From: Xiphophorus maculatus
Taxonomy: Eukaryota; Chordata; Actinopteri; Cyprinodontiformes; Poeciliidae
Direction of reading: 5' to 3'
Assembly (NCBI RefSeq): GCF_002775205.1
Contig: NC_036461.1
Span: forward strand, 10,763,015-10,827,014
Length of the DNA: 64,000 nt
The translations under genes and the position numbers were made by a program. Each line of letters starts with the position of its first letter. Within the stretch, counting starts at the first letter, position 1. Positions 1-21,159 of this stretch are shown piece after piece. The notes under the pieces are model-generated. The model searched no databases. It was not told where the DNA came from and worked only from the letters and a program-made list of their open reading frames with translations.

Positions 1-1193
1 AAAATTTTTACCTAAATTTATAGATTGTAGTTCTAGTCGGTTGAACTCTTACCGTTCTGGCAGGATGGTTAGTGTATTTTCTAACTAGATAATGTCAGAC
101 TTCTGGAGTCTGCATGTGGGGTACCACAAGGTCCAGTCTTGGAGCCTATCCTATTTCTTCTCTATACTCTCCTAGCTCAAACAATCAAACAGACTGGTTG
201 AAGAGAATTTCAATAAATGAAAATCATCTTCTGAAAGCAGCATTTTGCTTTTACTTTGGTTATCTGTGTTTAATAATAAAACTTATTAACGTGACAGGAA
301 AGCAAAGGGCAGAAGAACTGTTTCAGGAGGTAAACACATTTTATAAAGTAGTGAGAATCAAATTTTAAGTGGTAACTCTGAATTGCTTTTTTTCATTAGA
401 AGTTATCTGATTATTTAGTTATTTTAGTTATAAATCATCAGTGCAAAGTAGTAGACACCGTCTCCAAGAGGTTCAGATAGGTTTGGGAAGGTGGGAGATG
501 AAAAATGATGAGAAGCATGATAAACAATACAGTTCCCCTGATCTAAACTCTTCATTGTCAGATTTTTGTTTTATCAGTTAAGCAATTTATAGTTCCAAGA
601 AGGCGAACAATGTTGGCTGGATACAAACAAGTCTAGTCATAACAGCATTTTCCAAGAAGCTTTGTTATTATTCGTCCTGCCCACATTGCTCAAAGAAGGA
701 GCAGTTGAACAGTGAGAGACATGTTCGTCTTTAACTACTTTGACATCATAAAGTTAAAACAGCTCTGCAACCGACTAATACAAGAATCAGAATGTTTTAA
801 ACTGCTTTGTTGCTCAAGAAGACATTTTTGTCACGTAACAAAGGGTGTGACCTGACACACACACCCAACAACAGGGAGTTGCTTTCTCCCTGTTCTCTCT
901 CCAACAGGGAGAAAACAACTGTCCACCCATCAGTCAACAAAACTGTTTGTCTCCGGGCACATTACTTAGTTCGGCTGATTGACTTCTGTCAGACTTAGTT
1001 TTAAATGAATACCAGAAGAAAGAGGAGGGTGGATTCTGTGTTATGATCTATAATTATTGTAAACACTCAAGAAGACAACTGTGAGGTGTGGCAATAAGTT
1101 CAACTAGTTTCAACCATGCTGTCTGGCATCAAATCCAAATAAACTGTTCTGTTTTATATTAGACATAATCACCAAAATTATTATTTTTTTACT
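1..1193. other. Intergenic, no gene seen
   Basis: AT-rich sequence with only short open frames (for example 114-368 and 807-998 on the plus strand). None has recognisable domains or flanking splice signals. I see no RNA gene and no repeat I can name. Confidence 0.5.
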
Positions 1194-1258
1194 AAATGTC
1201 AGCTAATTTTAAGGAAATTTTTCAAATTACAAAATTTCCATATAATTAGCTGACATTT
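1194..1258. repeat. Near-perfect inverted repeat (28-bp arms, 9-nt loop)
   Basis: The left arm (1194-1221) begins AAATGTCAGCTAATT. The right arm (1231-1258) is its reverse complement with two mismatches near the middle. The loop is about nine bases. The hairpin lies at the edge of the Sleeping Beauty-like remnant that starts near 1261. It could be a minimal palindromic MITE or a chance cruciform former. No clear target-site duplication was found. Confidence 0.75.
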
Positions 1259-1260
1259 GG

Positions 1261-1640
1261 CATAATCCCCTTCAATTCATTGACTTTGTTGTTGCCAAAC
1301 CACTTTGTAACCAATTTGGCTATATGATTGAGTTTGTTGTGCATTTGAAAGACCCTTTTGGACTCAAGCCCCATGTTCCTGGTTGATGTTTTGAAAGGTT
1401 GCATTCATGTATTTTTCTTTCCTCATTATGCCATATTTTGTAAAGTGCACCAGTACCTTCTGCAGAAAAATATCCACAAAATATGGCCCTGCCATCCCTG
1501 TGTTCTCAAATCAAAGGTGTGTCCAGAAATTTAGATTTTTTCACTGACTGCATATAGTAGATAATTTATGTTGCTTCTAGAGTAACTGCTTCTTTCTTGC
1601 TGAGTTGACACAAGACTCATTTCTTTATGGATAAAGACAA
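1261..1640 (-). mobile_element. Tc1/mariner remnant, Sleeping Beauty-like family
   Basis: Reading on the minus strand, this stretch follows, with many differences, the transposase region of the salmonid-type Tc1 elements recalled from fish genomes. Examples are the blocks around 1290-1370 (CCAAACCACTTTGTAACC, then AAAGACCCTTTTGGACTC) and 1590-1640 (CTTTCTTGCTGAG, then GACTCATTTCTTTATGGATA). Terminal repeats are missing, so it is an old internal fragment with no coding capacity. The family assignment is by memory of the consensus, not by alignment. Confidence 0.6.
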
Positions 1641-2401
1641 TCTCTCAGCAGTTTAAGTAAGGTGACTGGCCTTTTGATTTACATTTTGTGTTGATACACA
1701 CATTTTGAATGAAAGCACATTCTTCTCTGGGATGCAGAGCTTGTTTCCCATAATAGCAGGACATTCCAAGCCTATTTCAAATATTGACATGACTTTCTTT
1801 TAAACTTCTGACATAATAATTATGCACAAACTATTATGATTATACATGTGAATATGCAGCAATTGCTGCATTTTCAATATGATTTTCTTCCCTCGGGTGG
1901 CTCAGCCAGGGGGTACCACTGGGAAAAATGTTATTACTCAGCTCATAATTATGTTACCATTGCTTCTTTGCATGTCCTCTATTAAAGGCACAGTGTAACA
2001 AAAAGTTGGCCTTACATTTTGGGCGGGTCAACAGAGGCTTTTGTTTCGAGCAAAAAGGTTTATCACCCAGAGCAACATTGCGACTGGGAGAGCAGCAAGT
2101 GCTCAAAAGCAAAACAGGTTTTCTGTCAGTTACATTCTGAACATGTTTCCCATGGCTCTTTGCATGTTTTGTTAATGTGAAGTGGATCCCTGCCTATGTT
2201 GAACACAGTGTGTATTGTACAAAAAAATATGAATGGAGATCACCAATCAAGTTAATTAAATAACTTAATATTTAATTACTTCTCTTTGGGAATATATAAA
2301 GAGCTATTTACTCTACATTGCATTTGATTACGCTGAGTGTGAAATTTAAAATGGTGAAAACAACAGGTTTTCCAATGACACTGAAAATAGATTCTCCAAA
2401 A

Positions 2402-2909
2402 CAGTGGTTCTCAAACTTTTTTCAGTGATGTACCCCCTTAAAAATATATTTTTAGTCAAGTACCCCCTGACACAGGCAAAACATTTTTGGAATAAAAAAG
2501 AGGTACAGTGCTGTAAAATCACTGTCTGATTTATTAAAGCCAAACAACTTATATCAGTGAACCTGACAAATACATCCATATTGCAAACATTGCATGGTTA
2601 AACAAAAAAGAAAAACAGAAGACGGTGACCACCAGGAAGGTATAAAACCAGTCAAAACTGAAATATGCAAAACGCTGCTAATTTATATTGGTCTCTGTAA
2701 TGGTACAAAATTAAATATATACATAAATAATAATTCAGTGCATGAACACACATTTATATTTTATCGAACTTTTTACAAACTAATTTTTCCCAAGACTTAT
2801 TATGAGGAGCCTACTGATTTTTTAAAGATATTTTGAAAAGCTTCACGTACCCCCTGCAGTACCTCCACGTACCCCCAGGGGTACGCGTACCCCCATTTGA
2901 GAACCACTG
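2402..2909. mobile_element. hAT (Charlie-type) non-autonomous element
   Basis: The ends form matching terminal inverted repeats: CAGTGGTTCTCAAACTT at 2402 and the reverse complement of the same motif ending at 2909. Direct repeats of GTACCCCC lie just inside both ends. The flanking octamers CTCCAAAA and CTCTAGAA agree at six of eight bases, which fits a decayed 8-bp hAT target-site duplication. The 508-bp element contains only short open frames and no recognisable transposase. The terminal motif is the same type as that of the mammalian Charlie/MER5 group. Confidence 0.8.
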
Positions 2910-3339
2910 CTCTAGAACACAGTTTGAAGAAATTCACAAACTGACTTCCGTTATTCAGTTTGTGAAAATCAAATCTTTTTGGAATGTTTCATTTTAAAGG
3001 GCACCATTCACCTTCAATCTGGGTAATCACTCATCTGCAATTAATGATGAAAAAAAAATCATATTATGAAGTAGCTAATGACACAAACCGTCATCGTTTT
3101 GCAGGCGTGTCTCTTTTTACAATAGTTTAGGTTGTTTGGATTGGACAAATCTAAAAACAAAGCAAATATAAGGACCTGCCCAGCCCTCGGGTGTTAGGGA
3201 AAAGGGTCTAAATTGTGCATTTGGGCTGTCACTAAACCTGGCAAAAGACTGCCTGCTTTTTCCAGCTGCACTCAAATCTTCCCTGTTCTGTAACTATCTA
3301 AGAGACGTATTTGGGCATAAGAGGGCAGGACTCCAAAAA

Positions 3340-3428
3340 CACACCCACTTTTATCAGCTCAAAAACCACCACATAAATATAGCTGCAAAACTGACTTTAG
3401 GCACATATTCATTTCATCTTGAGCTCAG
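3340..3428 (+). promoter_or_regulatory. TATA promoter and untranslated exon 1 of the small His/Gly-rich gene
   Basis: A CACCC box (3342-3346), a GATA-factor site read on the minus strand as TGATAA (3351-3356) and a TATA-like ATAAATA (3373-3379) lie in order over 40 bp. Initiation would fall near 3400-3408. An untranslated exon would then end at the donor CAG/GTATGT, after 3428. CACCC plus GATA is typical of blood-cell promoters, but tissue specificity here is only an inference. Confidence 0.55.
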
Positions 3429-3581
3429 GTATGTACGGGGTGATTATTAGACTTTGACTACAAGGAGTTTGAATGTTTCCATTTTTGCAGTCATCTTTTC
3501 TCTTCTGCTGAGTTTCTTGATTACTTTGTCTTGGTTTTTAATAGGAAAACACTTGTGTTCTACTTTCATCATCAAGCCAAA

Positions 3582-4406
3582 ATGAGCGATAGTAAGTCTC
3601 TTTGATTGTGAAATATTAATGAGATAATTAATTATGAAATTAATTACCGATTTTTAGATAATAAAAAAAGAAAGAAAAATGCTATCTTGAAGGAAAGTTA
3701 GCTAATCCTCACAGTCCTCCTTTCCTTTTTTTTGTTTTTACCCATATGAAGCAAGAGATCAAAGATGCGTAATGCGATGCCTCAAGCAGTAATTTCTATG
3801 CCGTTTGTATTGTAGGATGATGTGCTGAGTTTTAATTTTAATTCTTGTTAAAATACTAATTTATCACCTTTTTTTGCCTTCAATCTATTACCACATCAGA
3901 ACAACCAAAAAAGCCAGAACAGGTAAGTTAGTTTTACTTTCATCAGTCATTATAAGCAAAATGTGTGTTTGTATGTATTTATTTACTTATTTATTTTTGT
4001 CATCGGCACATAAGAAGGAGGGATCAGGACCCGGATGTGAAGGAGTAAGATTACTTCTCCAGATCGTTGCTAAATTTTTATGAAGTTTTATTTAATTGAA
4101 CAATAATAATGTTGTTGTTGTGTGTGTGTGTGTGTGTGCGTGTGTGTGTTGTGTCTTTCACAGGAGGATGGAAAGGTACAACCTTAACTTCTTGGAATTT
4201 AAGTGACACCAGTTTTAATTTTTGTTCTATTTGTAAAATTGTTGCATTTTTATGGCTGCTTAAAGGGGAAAGGGAAAAGCCAAGAAAAGGGGAAAGGTCA
4301 CGGACATGGTCATGGAGAAGGACAAGGTCATGGACATGGAGGAGAAGGACACGGTCATGGACATGGAGGAAAAGGAGGCGGTCCAGGTGGAAAAGGCGGC
4401 AAGTGA
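3582..4406 (+). CDS. Small lysine/glycine/histidine-rich protein, unrecognised (71 aa)
   Basis: I do not recognise this gene. Exons: untranslated about 3403-3428, then 3545-3591 (ATG at 3582), 3900-3922, 4015-4044, 4164-4175 and 4266-4406. Every junction is GT-AG and the frame stays open, giving MSDKQPKKPEQ, then KEGSGPGCEG, then EDGK from a 12-nt microexon, then a 46-residue last exon of GKGKSQEKGKG followed by GHGHGHG-type repeats. There are eight His alternating with Gly, a strong positive charge, one Cys (residue 19), no signal peptide and no membrane segment. His-Gly repeats bind transition metals or nucleic acids in other proteins; such a role is inference only. Exons 3 to 5 are symmetric or very short, so alternative splicing is plausible. 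The promoter and poly(A) signals around it support a real transcription unit. Confidence 0.7.
4121..4149. repeat. (GT)n microsatellite
   Basis: Dinucleotide TG run with a few interruptions, located in the intron just upstream of the 12-nt microexon of the small His/Gly-rich gene. It lies about 15 bases from the acceptor at 4162-4163 and could influence microexon recognition. Confidence 0.9.
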
Positions 4407-4429
4407 AAGAGACCACTGAGGAGACCCTA

Positions 4430-4515
4430 AATAAAATGATGAAAAGCCATTATTTTGTCAAAAAGATTAATGTATGATTGTATTGCATTCCTCATTAAAT
4501 AATCTACAAAATAAA
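4430..4515 (+). other. Poly(A) signals of the small His/Gly-rich gene
   Basis: AATAAA occurs at 4430-4435, only 24 bases after the stop codon, and again at 4510-4515. Either would give a very short 3' UTR, in keeping with a compact, highly expressed gene. Confidence 0.6.
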
Positions 4516-6470
4516 AAGCTTGGCTCTTTTATTCCCTTCCAAACTGATCCTTTATCTTGAATAAACAACATTAATATCAAAGTACAATAAAATAACACAA
4601 ATCATTATAAAACTCCATAACACCAGTGAGAAAGAAACTAAAATAAAGCTTACGTACGAAAAATCTTTTCTTGCCAAAAGATGTAACCACTAAAGTCAAT
4701 GTAAGAAAAACAAGAAAAGGTAATTCTGTGAAAAAAGTGTGACTGTTTGAATGCATCTGGTGTTTTCTATCTATGAATGAGTAGAAAACAAGAACAGGCT
4801 GCATGATAATGGTAATGATAATAATAATCAAACCTACAATGAGGGAACTGATTAGTTTTCATCTTGGACAGGTTTGCAAGGCAGACAAATCTGCTTCCTG
4901 AACTTAACTCAAATGTGTGGTTTTGTCTGCACCAAAAGTATTCATATCCCTTAAATTTTTTTTAGAAGTTGTCATGCAAGTAAACTTCTATCCATTTATC
5001 ATGGTTGTTTATACACATTAAATAAATTAGAATATGCCTCCTAGTTGGTAAGATTAAAAGTACTTTTTGAAATTAACAATGAATAGCTTTCATTAAACCC
5101 ACATCTCTATGTTTTTTATTGGTCTGATGCAAAATTTTAATCCCAACTATCATGTTTTTGTTAACTGCAAGTGAATAATAATCACAATTTAAAAAGGCAA
5201 AAACTCAAACTAGTTTTTAAAGAAATTAATACAAAATCCTGTTTGCAGTTTGCAAACAGGATGTATGGAGAATCTATGGAGAACTCTTCAGCATCTTTCT
5301 ATTGCTGTAGGTCCTTTTTATCAAAGAGCACCACCCACAAAACTAGAAGTTGAACAATAATAATGATGTCAGCAGTGGAATCAAGTTTGTGCATGTGTGA
5401 AAAAATAAGGCAACCGTTGGTTACTAATTATCTTCGTTTGCCTGTAAGTTTCCAGAACCACAATGCCTTTGCAAGTGTGGAATAGGTTGAAGAGCTGCAT
5501 GTGAGGTTGTTTTTTTTTTTAAGTTAACTCGAATGCAGCTCTGGAAATAAAGGCTACACAGTATTGGGCGTGTCAGGAATGAGCTCCCATCAGCTGTCAG
5601 TTAGATTTATCTGTATTGGCTACATCGCCTGATTGTCATTTTTCAGATCTACGTTTTTTTCGTATGAACAAGTAGAGACAGTGAGGTGTATTCAAAGTTG
5701 TGTTCCGGTAGTGAATTGTAATGTTTGTAAAACACTCATAAAAAGTCGTATTTTCCCTTTCTTTTATTGTATTGTACTATATGATCTTGGTTTACTTTTC
5801 CTTTTTACTTACATATTTCTAACTGGTTTGCTGTCTTTATGTGAATTATTAATGTGTTGATGTTTTTATGAGGTTTTTACGTTTAAGTTTGCACAAGACC
5901 GAGTTGATGTAACAAAAGGGACTTTTTTGAAAAAAACCCAATAAAATAAACATTTAATAGTGCACCATGTAGTCTTCAAATTAGATTTCATGAGAACTGG
6001 AAGACCTTTTACATCTTCAGTCACATGCTTAGTTTTTTGCTTAACATACTCTGAGTTTAAAGTTAATGCATGCAATGTGCCCAGCTGCAAAAGCTCAAAT
6101 CATAAACACTTCTCCACTGCATTGGCTAGGTATTTTATCCAACTTGTTGAAGAAACATTTTATTTTCCTTTAATCCTCTTCCAGTAATTTGGTTTTGAGA
6201 ACATGGAATTTTTTTCTTTCTAATAAACATTATTGAAAGTTTAGCATTAACTGTAAACCTACTTTTTTAACTTGTGGATTACCTGCCAAGCTCCTCTGCA
6301 TTTGTAAAGGTCATGCATTTTTACTTTGGAGCTGGTCCAGATAATATGTCTGTCAGGTTTTGCAGTTGTTAAATTGAACATGTATCCAGAACAACAATTG
6401 AGGGATGTTCATGTTGAAGAAAAACAAAAGTAAACTCAGATGATGATTCCAATTAAAGCCACTTTATTTG
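4516..6470. other. Intergenic, no gene seen
   Basis: AT-rich spacer between the small gene and the 3' end of MTHFD1. It holds only short open frames without splice or domain support and one short perfect hairpin at 5236-5262. No RNA gene or repeat family was recognised. Confidence 0.5.
5236..5262. repeat. Short perfect hairpin (12-bp arms, 3-nt loop)
   Basis: ATCCTGTTTGCA is followed by GTT and then by the exact reverse complement TGCAAACAGGAT. It is not attached to any gene or recognised element. Confidence 0.85.
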
Positions 6471-6472
6471 GT

Positions 6473-7202
6473 CCTTTTTTGGTAGATTAAAAAAAAACAG
6501 GATTTAAAACATAATGAAGCTAAATTTCACATTTCCATACATTACATTTCCATACTTAATTGAAAAACAATTTGCTCAGATCAACAAATTTACTAGACAT
6601 AAAGTCTTTAAAGACAGCATTACATTTAGGTTTTAAATGGTAAGTACAGTATTTATTTATTTTTTTTAAAAAAGAGGCAATTACTCTTTAAGAAAAAGAA
6701 ACTAGAGAACTAGCCTTCAATGTAGTGTTAACAAATATAAACAGAGAGCTAATGAAAGGCTTAAACGGTTGTGTTTGTTGATTTAGGAGTTCTAAGATAT
6801 GAAATGCGTTAGATTAGTCAAAAATAATCTAATGAAAAATGTCAATATGATAGTTTGTTCCAGCAAAAAGGTCCATCACAGACCAGTTACAGCACAAAAA
6901 TCTGTTCTGCAATTATATTCCTAGAATCATCAATTCATGGAAGCATCTTTCTGGAAAAAGACACTCAATCACACATGATAGGATGGAAGCAGCTCAAGGC
7001 GCCTCAAGTTAAAACTCGTCCAGTGTTATTAAGGCTCTGTGGGGTTGATGGGTGTTTCTATAGACTCTGAGAGGGAAAAGGAAGCAGAAAGAAAGATATT
7101 TAACCATTGCTAACTCCTTCCTATCAAACAGGAATGAAGTGCCTTCCTGTTTCCTGTTTGCATTCTATATTACCTCAGTCATATAGAAAGGATGGATTTT
7201 CT
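6473..7202 (-). other. Probable MTHFD1 3' UTR
   Basis: On the minus strand AATAAA occurs at 6657-6652 and 6478-6473, giving a 3' UTR of about 0.55-0.75 kb. No other gene is seen here. Confidence 0.45.
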
Positions 7203-17362
<10,160 letters not shown>

Positions 17363-17539
17363 ATTCGGTCTGTCTGTGTCCGAAGTGATGGTGACCAGTG
17401 CAGGCTCGCTCTCTAACAAGAAGAAACGCGTGGTGAGATTAGCTCTCCAAATTACGCTTATTCAAAAGAAGCATGTTTGTAATTACGTCGGATGCATCAG
17501 CAAACATAGCACTACGCTTAAAAATAACCGTAGAACTTT

Positions 17540-17625
17540 CTGGAATAGGCCCAATCACGGAGCGTAGTTCACTGACGTCACTAGGAGAGGCGTTACTTTA
17601 CGTGAATACGGACCAATCAAATAGC
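17540..17625 (-). promoter_or_regulatory. Probable MTHFD1 promoter with palindromic CRE and CCAAT boxes
   Basis: A full CRE palindrome TGACGTCA lies at 17573-17580, about 210 bp upstream of the MTHFD1 ATG. CCAATCA motifs lie near 17551 and 17612. There is no TATA box. The first coding exon directly follows the untranslated leader, so initiation probably lies between about 17365 and 17540. Confidence 0.5.
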
Positions 17626-17880
17626 TACCCAAAAAAAACATTAGATAGGTCTTCTGACCAGTAGCATTTGAGAAACGTTTTTCACACAGTAGAATTAAAA
17701 GAGTAGATGCTACATCAGCTAGCTGTGTCACAGCGCGTCTTCCACACTGAGTTTTAATCGACAGGAATCACGGTTTTCCTGACAACAAAAATGGCCAAAT
17801 ATAGTTACAGGTCTACTAATTAAGCAAAATTAAGCTTTGTATATAGAGGTAACACTAACAACAGTAACTATATATGAGTA

Positions 17881-17988
17881 TATTTCACTCTTTCTTTTCG
17901 TCTATTTTCATTTCGCTTTTTTCTTTCCATTTCTTTTCTCCTCCTTTCTTTCCTTTCCTTTTCCTTAATTTTCTTTTCTTTTCCTTCA
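17881..17988. repeat. Polypyrimidine tract between divergent genes
   Basis: About 108 bases that are almost purely T and C on the plus strand, with partial mirror symmetry. It lies midway between the MTHFD1 and C14orf28 starts. Such tracts can form triplex (H-) DNA and exclude nucleosomes. Confidence 0.8.
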
Positions 17989-18024
17989 ATATATTACATT
18001 ATTTTTACGAAAAGCGCGACACTC

Positions 18025-18140
18025 ACAACATGGCGGTGATTATGGCGTATGACTATTGCACTCACGGGACATCTACTCTGCATGCTCTGCATGTCCGAAC
18101 AGATTAGGGCGTGGCTGACGTAATTCCTGCAAGCCAATCA
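18025..18140 (+). promoter_or_regulatory. Probable C14orf28 promoter
   Basis: A YY1-like AACATGGCGG lies at about 18028, with a second ATGGCG at about 18042. A CRE half site GCTGACGTAA lies near 18115 and a CCAATCA box near 18135. There is no TATA box. This arrangement fits a housekeeping promoter firing to the right. Confidence 0.4.
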
Positions 18141-18459
18141 AATACCCAACTAAATGCACTACAACTTTCTTCCAACCAATTGCGATCCTATATTTCTCTT
18201 TTGTAAAGAAGACTGAACTAGTGTAGCTCCGCAGAAGGTCACCAGAGGGCAGTACCGTGTTTGCATATGATTAAAATAAATATCCTCAGAAAAGCCTGTG
18301 TTTATGTAGGTCAAATGAAGTGCACGCTGCTTTATTTGGGATCCATTTGGAGACGACAACTCTGAAATATCGGCAGAAAGTGCGAGAAAATACCATTAAG
18401 AGCTTCTTATTTTATCGAGCTTCAAGTGTGACGGGAGACATGACGAAAGACGGAAAGCT

Positions 18460-20483
<2,024 letters not shown>

Positions 20484-20837
20484 CCAGTTGGACACGGTGC
20501 AGCACTTGAGTGAACACATCAAACATCCAGTCTTTTTTTCCAGCATTATTCCTGTTTTTGCCATTTTATATCTGTTATGTTTTTTTTTTATCTTTTGTGA
20601 ATAATTCATGGTCTTAATATACTTAATTTGCTAGAAGACAGTTGTTTATGTTTTGTTTCAGCTGATTGCTTACTCCAAACATGCTGATAATTATACATTT
20701 TATGGAGGCATGCTTGGAATCCAAGAGTACAATGGACTATAATAGTTCTGCAGCGGATCCTAAAATTGTACACATCTCCTTTTTAAATGTTTTTCTTTTG
20801 TTAAAAAAAGATGACAATGATTATTTTTAATGTTTTT

Positions 20838-20873
20838 CCACCTTCAGCTGGATGTATATCCAGTTGAAGGTGG
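20838..20873. repeat. Hairpin (16-bp arms, 4-nt loop) in the C14orf28 3' UTR
   Basis: CCACCTTCAGCTGGAT, loop GTAT, then ATCCAGTTGAAGGTGG. One G-T wobble position interrupts an otherwise perfect stem. It lies between the stop codon (20483) and the probable poly(A) signal (21137), so it should be in the mRNA. Confidence 0.8.
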
Positions 20874-21159
20874 AGTTTAATTATTTTTTTTACAATTCAA
20901 CTGAAAACAAAATTGTTTGCAGAAAAAATACTAGATGCAAAATTTTAAACTGAAACTTTTGATGCAACTTTTGATTCAGTTTCAGCATTCATCATCCTTT
21001 CTTAGGTACCTGTCTGTATCCCACAACCAAAGTTTAGTAATATTACCCCACTTTTATTACAAAGGTTCTCAGTCTTTTAGGTTATCAAAATACCTCTTGT
21101 CCACAGATGATTCAGGTGACCATTATGATGCTGAATAATAAAATCCATACTCATCTTGA

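Noticed and set aside
4078-4477. Longer open frames on both strands over the last exon of the small His/Gly gene (for example 4109-4477 + and 4416-4078 -)
   Set aside because: They read through the (GT)n tract and the intron with no splice support. The Gly/His frame at 4266-4406 joins cleanly to four upstream exons and the others do not.
17881-17988. Polypyrimidine tract as the 3' end of a retroposon
   Set aside because: No element body, no A tail on the other strand and no target duplication were found.
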